From positions 17,014 to 81,013 of the forward strand of contig VWPU01004528.1 in assembly GCA_013398955.1 (NCBI GenBank): a stretch of 64,000 nucleotides of DNA, in the 5' to 3' direction. This stretch comes from Callaeas wilsoni (taxonomy: Eukaryota > Chordata > Aves > Passeriformes > Callaeidae). The translations under genes were made by a program, and so were the position numbers. Below are positions 36,901 to 48,900 of the stretch, one piece after another (position 1 is the first letter of the stretch; every line of letters starts with the position of its first letter). A model generated the notes under the pieces. That model had not been told where the DNA came from. It saw only the letters and a program-made list of their open reading frames with translations, and made no database searches.

Positions 36901-39900
36901 GGTCTCTTCTGAAAAAGTGGTTCTATAATAATGGTGTAGGAATTCTACTTTTGTATGTGAGTTAACATCTCTTAAATGTGCTATATTTACAAAGAAAACT
37001 TCTGTGTGATTTCCCCTTTTGCAAAACAGATGGAGAATCAGGCTCTGGCTGGGTCTTTCCTTTAGTTATGCAACGAGGTTATTGATAATAAAGGATCTGG
37101 AAGCTTAATTACACTCTTGGTGACACCTCTGCAGGCTCTTTTATTTTCACCGGCTTTGCTCAGTTGCAACCGATTAGTCATCAAGTTGAGATTTAGGAAG
37201 CAATGCAAATAAAGTCTCCCACAAGAAGTAACAGAATCCTGCTCCTTTGACTGAGGCATTGTTGGCTAACAGGACTAAAAAGCAGTTGAAAGCTTACTTT
37301 GTAATGAAACATGAATAATTAATTTGAAAACTATGGTACTTCAGGAGTCAAGAGCATCAACATGAAAGTGAAACTCCCCATACACTGAGCCTTGAGAAGC
37401 ACATGGAGGGCTTTGCCAGATGGATTCTGGCAAATGCCACAGTTGTGTAAGATGTTTTTGTTTCCCTCTGTCAGTTCTGTTCCTCTCTTGAAAGATCCTT
37501 GATGGAAGGTCTTGGACTGCAGAGTTGACTTCCCTGATTACTGGGGCAGACCCTAAAGCAGTCAAACTGCAGAAAGCAACCATGGCTGTTCCCAATAAAA
37601 TACACAGCCTGTCATCTTTGAAAGAAATTAAATAAATGAGCAGTTTCATAATATTCTTTTTTTGGTTTTATGCAACTTAAACCAAGCCTCACACCTCCAA
37701 AGTCACTGATTCATTTCACGTGCAGTATTACATTTCACATAGTTCTTTACAGATTATGCATCTGTATACTTCTCTATAAGACTTTTCTTTATGCTCGCTT
37801 TTTAATTTGCTACCCTTAAAATGTCAGAAAGAAAGTGGGGTTCTGCTCCAAAAAAAAAGTAAAAATTATGGCACTTGTGAGTCATTACCAGTCTCCATGA
37901 AATCTTTACCTTCATCTGCTGCTCTGGGTGTGATTCAGCTCAGTTTAACACTAACACATGGCAGTAACCATCTGTGTTTGCTGTAAATATTTTATTTTTT
38001 AATTACAAATGGCTTGATTTAGAAAACCTGCAGCGGTACAGTGGGGTGGTTGTAGGCCTGCAGGGGAAGAAGACAAGCACCTGGGAAGGTAATTTTTGCC
38101 CAAGCACTGTTGCCAGGTTGGAAAGGGGAGTGTAACACATAGAGCAACCCAGCCTGCCCTGCAGCAATTCAGACCCTGCTGCTCCCTTCTTGGAGGAGCT
38201 GGACAGGAGAGCACCAGCACGGACTGCCAAGGGACTCTGAACATTTAGTGAAGGAGAAGGGAGTGGGGGGAAAAAGGCAAAGAAAACTCTAAGTTTATCT
38301 TTGAGGAGAAAGAAGGAAAGGTGGCTGCTAAATGTCACTTATCCATCGTGATACTCATACAGTAAATACGGTCACATGCTGTGGCATGACGAGCCTCCCA
38401 CAAACGTTTTGCTGTGGGATGACACTCACACTGGGGCTGAGGGTGTCACAGAGGCACCATCCATCCTCAGAATGGAAAAGTCCAGAGCTCCCTTTGCCAC
38501 AGGGCGGGTTTTCCAATGTGGGCATCCCTCAGGCTCCCTCCCTCTGCTGAAGTCCAGCCAGCTGCAAAGTTTTCACATCAGACTGTCATTCTAAACAGTC
38601 CTTTCCATCTCAGGAGCTCTTTTGCTGCAACATCTGCCTGATTTTAGCTGCTCTGATGCTCTTTGTCCTCTAGGATCTCCCATAAACTCCTGAGGTCTGT
38701 GTCCCAAAATGGGTAGTGAAAAGGGAGTGAGATAAATGGCCAAAGAGAAGACAGTAGACTCCCTTCTTTCTTTCTAGCGTGAGAGACTGGGGAAAAATGA
38801 TGAAGGACACTTATGGGACTGAAAGATTTGGGGACCTCTGGTTTGCAGATTGCATGACACAATGTATGTTTGTTCTTAAAGTAAAAAGCAGATGTGCTGA
38901 AGATAAGGTGTACAATGCAAAGTTTTGAAGTCTTCTTGCCTGCCCTCGTGAGGCCAGGGAGTGGGTCCAGAGAAGCATGTCTCCCATAGTCCTGCAGTCC
39001 AGGTGTAGCCACTAAGGACATTTCCTTTCCTTGCAGCTTACACTTTGGCAACTCACCTAATGGAACCAGACACATTTGGCCGGGAGAAACTTTAGTTCTG
39101 TTGGTGACGTGTGGGACAGAAGGAACCCAACTTGACACATAGCTGATTTTGCAGGGCTGACAGTTAAAGGAAAAATAATATTGCATGTGAATTTAAGCAT
39201 GCTTGATGTGAAATTGTGAAAGATAAAGAACTTGGTATCCCATCATACTAATTTTATATGATCTTTTAGGGCTAAAACTGTATATTTATGAGATAGAGAT
39301 ATTATTCTGATTTCTTTTTCTTTTTGTACATGAGCCCAAATTAGTTTTTCTTCAGTGGACTTAGAACACTATCTGAACTGCTGAGTGATTTTCATTTTCT
39401 ACAAATTAGATTAGACTGGGTCAGCAATTGATCTCAACTACACTGGTGTACATCAAACATGGAAGTGCTGGCATGACTATGACTGGAAATGCCCATTAGG
39501 GTAGCAGAAAGGATGTTATAGAAATTAAACTTATAACTGATTCTGCCTCCCCCCCTTTTTTAAAATTGTGACTGTATTAAAACTGTTTTTGAAATAATCC
39601 AGCTGATAAATGGTATTCGAAATATTGAACATGGTTTTGTTTTCCTTCTGCTCCAGTAGCTAATGCAGATAAGAATTCATGCAAATACCATGATGAGTTT
39701 GTTTTGTTTTGTTTTGTTTTCAAATTCAGTTAATCTAATTGAGTAAAATACACTTGGGTCATCTAAAAAGACTGTACTTCTTTTATTTGGTTTGGCAAAC
39801 CATAGTTATAATACCATATGCTTTACAATAATATTTTATTGCATAGTATATTTTATAACTGCCTTACCATCAAATGTATTCTGTGCACATAAGGCTTGTT

Positions 39901-42900
39901 CAGTGTATTTCTTCAGTGTATTAAAAAATGTGTTTCTATGAGGCCAGGTACTTAAAATCTAGTATTATTCAGGTTACAAAGTCAAGCTTTTATGACTATT
40001 GATTAGCACTGCTATTCCCCCAACCCATGTTTCTGTGCATTAAGATATACACATTAATTACATTATCAGATGCTGGGTTTTTTTATCCTCAGGGGCTCTG
40101 TCTCCATCAGTGTATGTGATGGACAAAGCTTTCCTAATGAGCCTCTACTCTACTGTTTACCCTAGCTCTTTGTGCCTCCTGCTGTGTGTTTTTTGAACCC
40201 TGCTGTTTATACAGACTTATTAACTTCTGGGCTTTTCTGTCATGGTTATTTCTACAGTAACAAATATGGATTAGCCTATCTGTGATACCTGCAAAGGAAG
40301 GGCTTGTACTGCATTCAGTGGCAGCCAAGGTACAGAGAATAAAGTCCAAAGTACTTTAATCTGGGCAAGAAAGCAACTTGAGATGCCCAGGTCCTGAATT
40401 TTGGTGCGACATAACATTATCTATGTGTTGTGTTATATTACCTTGTGGTCTAAGTACCTCTTTCAGTATATGCCCTTGCAGCTGTGCGCACTGAGCAGGT
40501 TTGTGGATCAGGTCTCAGAATGTTGCTTTGGCTACCAGACTCTGATCCTCTCTGAAAAGTATAGATTAAGTCGATTGCTTTGAAACTCAATGGAATTGGT
40601 TGAGACAAAATCCAGTTCTTCAGGGCTGCACAGCCTTAAGCAGAGAAACTGATCTTCCTATATTTTTTCACACAGTTTTCAGCTCTTCTAGTTACGTGTA
40701 TTTCTCTACAACACGGTCCTTAATCCAGTTTACCTGTAAAAGAGGATCCAGTGTACCCTGGATAAGAAAAACTATATATGTTTCTAAACTGTCTTGTGTG
40801 CAAGGAGGAAGTGAATTCACAAAGTAAGTGACCTTCATGCCCTCCTCTGGAGTTGCTCCAACAGGTGCACATCCTTTGTACATTGGGGGCCCCAGAGCTG
40901 GGTGCAGTGCTCCAGGCACTCTCATGAGAGTGGGGTGGTGTGGGAAAATCACCTGCCTTCACTTGCTGGCCATGCTGCTTTTGATGCAATGCAGGGTGTG
41001 GTTGATAATTTAATTTTCTCTTGTCTCACTGATGACCTTGGTAATGTTCTCTTAATGTAGTCACCTGTTTATGTGCATGTAGTTCTTCCTGTTATTTAAA
41101 AAAAAAAATCAATGTAAGTTAATATGGCAAGTGACAACAAAAGCAGGTAGATGTCCTTTATGGAGAACTACAAAGGAGCAGATCATGTGAGGATAGTTCT
41201 GTTGCTGACTTCCAATCCCATCCCTTTGTCTAAGTTTGGCATTCTACCTGACTTCTTGATCCACTCTAACTCTCATGTTTTACTGCTTCGCTATTACAGT
41301 CTCCATCTGCTTCCATTGTGTCAGTAAAGTTCAGGGAAATTGCTATCAGCCAGTATAAAAGTTTATAGGAACTGCTGTGTGTCAGACAATGTCTGACTAT
41401 GGCACTATTTGCTTCATTTTCTGCAGTCTGTCGCAATTCCTCTTTTCTGTTATCCTCCCGGTCCAGTTCTTCACTAGGTTTCCTTTTCCATTTTCAATTC
41501 CATACCTCTGAGCTGAGTGAGCATCTGGAGCTTGCTCAGGCTGGAACTAGCCGCAACTGTCCTGCTACATTTGACACTGTTGACCCACTCCTTGTGAAAT
41601 TTGACTTTCTTTTGCTACTCTGGATTTTATCTGGTTAAAACCGATGCAGTAGTCTGCCTCTTGTTGTTGCTGAAATAACCACCAGTCCTGACTCAAACAA
41701 AATCTCTGCCCTAAAATGATGTAAAACAGGGCAGGGGAGGCAAGGATGAGCAGCAGAGGAGGAAAGAGAGGGTATGACTCCTCAGAGGAAAATTCACCAG
41801 TAGTGTTTCTAACAGTGAGGCTGTAGATAATGTAAAATTTACTTGCTGTAAAAGGATGCCTGTGGTCATGTTTTGTTTCTGTGCATCTAATCTAGTGAAT
41901 TGGGACTTGCCATACTACTGCTTCAGTCCTGGGCACTAACAGTGTGCATTAGCCCTGGAAGTTGCAACTTTAAATAATTTACAGCAAGGAGAGGAGATCA
42001 AGATGGCACATTTTTAGAGGACTCAGATTGCATCCTGGAGACAACTGCGCACTAACCTGTGTGAGCTGCATACTTGACTGCTCTGAATTCAGTGCCAGAG
42101 GCATTCTTTATACTCAAGTGCTTGAAGATACTTGTTAGTACTGTGAAATGAATCAAATGTTTTCTGTTCCAAGTAAGATTATTCTTTTTTTTTTTCCCTT
42201 ACCGTCTTTGTTTTACATGCCCTCAGCAGGAATTTTCTTAAGGAAAAGACAGACATTTGTACTGCTGTCCTTTCTCTGCCCACTTAAACAGTGTTTTGTT
42301 TGTCCTATATTGGGACCACAATATCAAAACAACTCCCAGATACACAGTTTCTGGCATGTGCAAGTTTAGTTGCTGCTAATGTTTTGGAGCATTTTCATGG
42401 TTGCTTTTGTAAGTGGAAGCCTTCTAAAGAAATTAGAGGGCTTAAATAACACCATCTTATTCACAGAAAGCAACGCCATACCTAGATCCTGTTTCACTGC
42501 TGCCTTCTGTTTTAAATTGTGTTGTAAAACTCCTTGTAAAAATTTAATTCCCCGTCAACCTGTGACTTGATAGCAGAATGGCAAACCATTCAGTTAATTA
42601 CTGAAACTGTGATCTCCAGCAGGAGAGCCAAGAAGAATGCAAGATGAGTGGCAATATTTTAATTAATGAACAAAAGCTTATAGACTGGCCAAGGGAAAGG
42701 ATAAGTTTTGAAAGACAAATGGCAGCAATACATTTTTAGTTGCAATGGGTGACCTCTGGCAAACCCTGTTACTCTGCTGTTTTAGTTAGTGTAGCCAGGC
42801 AATTCCTTTAGATATAGATTGGTTGATGCTCTGTATACACAACTTCTTCACAGCTCAGGTCTTCAGAATTCATTTAATTTTACTCCATGTCCAGAATATG

Positions 42901-45900
42901 ATCCAAAACATTCAAAGGAAGGGTCTTCTAGAGGAATTTTTGTGATTTCTGCCCATGCTTTCTCACCCTCCTCACCCTCATAGTGGGATGGACCGTGAAG
43001 ATCACAAATGATTTACAAATTTAAAAAATAAGCCACAGAAGCTGTGCTCCCTAGGGAGCACCTGTGCTTTGGTTGTAGGTGCTAAACGTCTTGTTTCTGC
43101 TACCTGTTTGAGCCCCCAAATCCCAGTTTGTTCCATCCTCCATGCTTCTCTAAGGACTTGGTGTGAGCGCTTGCCCTACAAGACCATCAAGTCTTGATTA
43201 TGGGGAACTCTGTATTGCTCCGTGGGTTCCAGCTGTCGTTTTCCTGTGTCCATGTGCACAGTTTAGGTGGAATGCAGGGTGCCCTTGACCAGCTGTGCTG
43301 CCTCACCCCTGCCCGTCCACAGCAGCAGCCTCAGCATCCTCCTTGGCCATGCTGCACTGTTGATAATCCATAATACACCAGCATATGTGGATAGGTGTGT
43401 ATACAGATAAAACCAGACACACTCATCAATCCATCTTAACATTTCTAAGAAATATTTATATTTAATAAGCATTAGCTCTCAGGAGGACAGCAAAAGAAAA
43501 AGCACATTTTATTCTCAGATGTATAATTTGCCAGTGCTTGAACTCGTTGAAGTGTGTTTCTCATACCACCTCCCTCTTCCTCCTTCTCCCACTTGTATAT
43601 AAATATGGAAACAAGATTTTGAAGCAATATAAATTGTAGCTATAGGATTTGGGTATGTGTGTGACCTTTGAAGGCTTTCTAGAAATGCTTGTTACCGCTT
43701 TAAGCATGTGCACTTTCCTGACAGATTGAGGCTTACTTCTTGTGTATCAGTTAAATATAGCATAACTGGAAAATAACAGAAATTATGACTGAAAGAGTTG
43801 TAACAGGCAACTGAAGTGAATTTTTAATTGTATGTAATATATAGTCATTGTGACCACCACTTTGACAAAATTTGACACTTCCCCTTTTCTTGAAAAATAT
43901 TAGAAGATTCTTTCATGCGTTGATTTAAGCAGTTATTTCCTGTCTCATCATAGAAAAATATGCAATTCTACTCTTATTCCAAACATTGTTGTGTATCAAC
44001 TTGCGGCTTTTGTCAAAGTGTTTTTTGCTAGGAATCAAGTCAGTTTAAAAAGAACAAAACATTCTTGTATTGTTCTTAATAATGCCATAAAACTGCTCTT
44101 ATTCCATTAGTTACAGAATTAAAAAATAAACTTGTCTTCTCTTTAAGGCTTAGCCAATTTAGTGAAGAAAGAAAACATAATTGATGCCTAGGTAATTGAA
44201 ACAATCAAAGTACAACCAAGCACTTAAAATCAGTGGTTCATAGAAAAATATGATAATAGCAGCGTAACTGGGAGGAATTTAATCTGTGGGAAAAGTCATT
44301 ATTAGTGCACCATTGTTTTCATGTTGTACCAAGATTATAAGCAGTAAAAATGTCACTCACAGTTCCCATAAGCAAGATAAAGCTTTGATGACAGTGGGTA
44401 CGCAAGAACCTGGAAATGTTGATTAAATTCAGAGCTTCATCAGTTCCTGGTAACTAACATGTTGTGGAGTTGATTTAGATTTCAGAGAACTGTTATTACA
44501 GCTGATTTTTTTTTTTTTCCTCCATTCACAGTAAGCTTTATTCTGGGCGGAATGGAAATACGTGATTGTTGAAAAATCACTAGCACGTATGTAGTCATCT
44601 TTTGATAACAAGAGATCATCCTTAAAAAGCAGAATGAAGACAGAAATAACTTGTACAACCACCAAGCATTAGTCACACGTAGCTCTTATATAATGCTTAC
44701 GTCTTCAATCAGCATGCTGGCAGCTGGGTTTCTTTGTAATATTTGTTTGGAGAAGAAGCATCTATCTCATTTGGCAGGGGAAGAAAATGAAGCCAAGAGT
44801 TAAGGGACATGCCAGGGGGCACACAGCGCTTAGCTGGTGAGAGTATTACAACTAAGAAGCGTCCATCATCCTGCATCAAGCAGAGCCAACAGCAGAGTGG
44901 ATTCTATAGCGGTGTCTCCTCATGTGCTTTCCGCACTCAAGCCCTGGCCTATTGGGTATTTTTTGAGGCAGAGCAAGTGAATGCTTTGCTGCAGCACTTC
45001 TGCAGTTTTCCCTTTTGTTTGTTGTTCTATGTGAGGAGGCATGTTTCTTCTTCACTCTATTATGCCTTGATGGAAAGGACAAATAAAAATACATAGTGTG
45101 AAATACTGAAAATGGCTTTTCTTGCACTCTAACCCCAAAATGTAGTAGGCTTGAGCCTAACACTAAGAGAATTGCTGATATGTGCAGATTTTCCTTTGAG
45201 GATTTGCCTACTGCACTGTGACTTTGCAATCATAGTAATGTATGAAAATGGACATGATTCTCTGGGAGATAAGCCACTGGTGTACAGAAATTTCCTTGTA
45301 ATGGTTTGTTAACCATTCTAGTGGTTTCCTTTTGTCTTGGTCCTGTTAGTTCATATATATTGGATGTTTGTTCCCAACTGAAGAGCAAGACTATTAAATG
45401 GAGTTGGAAACCCTCTGTGATCTCATTCTGAAAGTTTATTTCTTGAGGCTGAAAATAAATGCATTGTAAGCAGATTTTAATCCTAGCAAGTACAACAGCT
45501 CAGAATACTTTTAGAGGACATTTTTATTCTTAGCTTATTGTTGATAGACAAGGAATTATGTTTTAGCTTGGTTTGTCCATAACCATATGCTATGTTTTCA
45601 GTTCTTCCTTTTCACATTTACATGTAACAAATGGTGCCATTTTCTTTGATGATGTTCTAAGATGAAATGTCAATGTCTCCAGAGAATACTCAGAACTTGG
45701 TGTGATTTTACTTAATTTTTAAAATAAAAAAGTCAAACCAAAGTATTGAAAACCATGACTCCAGTTATCAAACAAAACTAAGATGGCCTTTCTTTAAGAC
45801 AAAAGACTGAATTACATTACTATTAGGTGACCTATAAAATTGCTGGAAAAATTGTAGCAAAAGTAGTGTTTTTAAAAAAGAATTTAATTTATTTAATTTG

Positions 45901-48900
45901 TTATAGAAGGTCCAGGGAAAATGAAGAGGAGATAATTATTTATAAAAATGTAAGGTTGCACACAGAGTGCCATCTGGTAGTGATTTTAAAACACAAGTAA
46001 TTAGTTTATTTTACTTCATGCAATGTAATTGTGGAATTTGTTGCCATGGGGTTTACAGGGACCAAAATTGCAACTGAGTTCAGAATGGAATTGAGTGAGT
46101 TCATGGGAGATATATTAATAAGAGAATGCTAAACAATCTGGATGCAATTCTATTGCATCTATGCTATTTTTTGAGGATTTCTGAAAGATGTGAGTATTTA
46201 GAAGAAATGTTTGTGTTCAGTATTATTATTTATATATATTTATTTTTTTGATGACACTCCCCTGTCACAAAATTAATTCAGATTTTCTCACAAACTTGGC
46301 AATGTAGTTGCAGCTATGTGGAGATACTTCTTAGTGGTAGTTAAAAGTTCTTTATAAGCCTCAAAGTCACCTACCCTTACTCTCTGAGGCCACATGCACT
46401 GACATGCAGAAAACTATTGCTGCACAAGATCTGATGATGCAAAATGATTAATATTCCTGCTTTTTGTTTGCCTTAGGACGCCAAGGCTTGTTGGACCATT
46501 CACCACACAATGCAGGCTCAAAAGTAAAAGAGAGGAAACTACATGGGACTTGTCCTCCTGTTGGTCGTGGAAACTACGGAAAACCATGTTTGGGTGAAAG
46601 CAGCCACAGGTCCTCATTTTTCAGTCCCCGCAATGGTTTTCACACGATACATTCAGAGCACAGTCCTGTGAAGCCAAGGATAATTACAGTGGTGAAACCC
46701 GGGGGACGCACGCTCAGAAGGATAACCTTGCTTCTCAACAGGAGATCAGTCCAGACCTTTGAGCAGCTGATGGCTGACATTTCAGAAGCTCTGGGGTTTC
46801 CTCGTTGGAAGAATGACCGTGTGAGAAAGCTGTATAATCTGAGAGGCAGAGAAATCCGTAGTGTTTCTGAGTTCTTCAGGGAAGGTGATGCGTTCATAGC
46901 TATGGGAAGGGAGCCCCTCACTTTGAAGGACCTGGAGGTGGTATTACAAGAACTTTATCCTGAAAATCCTTATGCTGCCAGTGCTGCCATTCAGCAGAAT
47001 GAGGAGCAGTCCCAAAAACTGAAGAGCAGGCTGTATGACAAGGCCTCAAAAGTAGACAGTGGCTTTGATGAGACGGAAATGACCAAGAACTGCAGCGATG
47101 GCTTGTCTTCCCAGCTGGTAGCTGGACATGAAGGAAAAAGTCAAGCCAAGACAAAGCAAGAGGAAAAAATGAGAACCAAAAAAAAGTGGACTAGAGAGAG
47201 CTGGGGTGGTGAGCATGGAGTGAAGCCTTCTAGAAAAACACGAGAAAGTGAAAGGTACCTTAACCATGAGAGGAGTTCTGAGGAAGGCTTAGAAGAGAGT
47301 TCAGAGGATGTGCTGAGGTGTGAGAAATGCGAGCAGGAAAGGCAGGCCAGAGAAAAGTTACAGAGGGAAAGGCAGGCTGAGGCCTCATTTGAGAACAGAG
47401 ACTTGAACACAGGTGCGTGTCAGAGGTACCATGTAGAAAGAAGTACAAAAGTCAGGAACTGCCGAAAATCTCCTGAAACTTGTCTGGAGGGTGAGGAAGT
47501 TGGCTGGAAAGATAATAGCAGTAGGAGGATGTGGCAGCCTCTACATAGGATTGTTAATGAAGGGCTGGAGAAGCAAAAAAGGAGCATTGAGAAAGAAAGG
47601 GATGTGCAGAAGCATGAAAACCATGGGAAGGAAGTAGTAAAAATCAGGAAGAATGCGGTAGAAGGGCTCCAGCTATCTCATGATGTGAAGGAGGATAATG
47701 GAAGTAGCTGTGTAATGAACCAAAGTGGCTGGCTAAAGAAAGACACTCTGAGGGATGCTGAGAAAATGTCTAAAACACATAGGGAGGGCAGAGAGGGACA
47801 AAGGGCTAAAGAGGAAGCTGCCAGAAGAGAGGGGAATGCCACATGTAGAGAGAGTGATGTGACTCGACGAGAAAAAACAGGGGAGCGCAGAGTGACTAAA
47901 GAAGACAACAAAGCTCAGGGATTGGAAAGCACAAGCCGGAGGTATGCCATTAAAAGCAGAACTGATGTGGAAAAACACTATGAGATTGGCAGAACTATTG
48001 GGGATGGGAACTTTGCAGTGGTGAAGGAATGTCGCCACTGTGATTCCAATCAGATCTATGCTATGAAAATTGTTGATAAATCCAAGCTGAAGGGGAAGGA
48101 GGACATGATGGAAAGTGAAATCCTGATTATTCGGAGTCTCTCTCATCCCAATATAGTAAGCTTAATTGAGGTGTATGAGACAGAAGCTGAGATCTACTTA
48201 ATCTTAGAGTATGTTCCAGGAGGGGACTTATTTGATGCAATCATAGAAAGTGTGAAGTTCACGGAGCATGATGCTGCTGTCATGATCACTGACCTGTGTG
48301 AAGCACTGGTTTATATTCACAGCAAGAACATTGTCCACAGGGACCTCAAACCAGAGAATCTTTTGGTAAGTATCGTCAAACATTTGCATTTGTGCAGGAA
48401 TGGAATTTATTTTACTTTCAAGTATGGTTCTTTGAATTGTTTTAAGCAAATCCCATGCAGAAATAATGTGCTCTGGCAGGACTGTTTGGAAAAGTGGGTA
48501 CAGTTTTGAAGTGAAACTACAATTGCAGTTTGCTTTACATAGATCTGCTGTGCATTGCAGATAGCAGTGGTTGCAGAAAGGAATTAAAGTAAAAATTATC
48601 AGACTTTCAGGGGTAGTGAGCATTTGTATTTTTCAGAAATCAGACCTGTTACTTAGCATCTGACTTTTAGGTATCCAAGGGCGAATCATAAAGCATCTTC
48701 CTTGCAGATTGAAGTTTATTAAAATTGCTAATTTATCTTCTTTATTTGTTGGACTTTTTGTCCACTGCATTTGCGTATCTTGCAGACTGCTGTGCTAGTC
48801 TTCTACTATAGTGATTTCTATCTTTTGACAATTTCTTTTCTTAGAAGCAGAAGTATTATGCAGTTGATTGAAATAATTTGACAGTAAAATGTTTTGGTGA

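Larger units (their letters stand above)
33677..46476 (+). other. DCLK3: DCLK3 intron 1
   Basis: A 12.8-kb intron from GTGAGT to TTGCCTTAG. It has an AT-rich body after about 34000. It contains a 24-bp tandem duplication (36112), a palindromic repeat (36192), a pentamer simple repeat (39697), a CR1 fragment (40835) and old repeat pieces near 39425, 44760 and 46010. No coding exon is recognisable inside it. Confidence 0.7.

Noticed and set aside
40692..40989. Overlapping minus-strand frames of 86 and 89 codons
   Set aside because: They fall within and beside an antisense CR1 fragment and do not match the CR1 coding region.
46640..48146. Several minus-strand frames of 60-137 codons
   Set aside because: They are antisense shadows of DCLK3 exon 2, produced by its codon bias, with no domain of their own.
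48366..48509. In-frame extension of DCLK3 exon 2 past the donor
   Set aside because: The consensus donor GTAAGT follows PENLL, and the next exon continues the kinase domain exactly; the extension has no kinase similarity.
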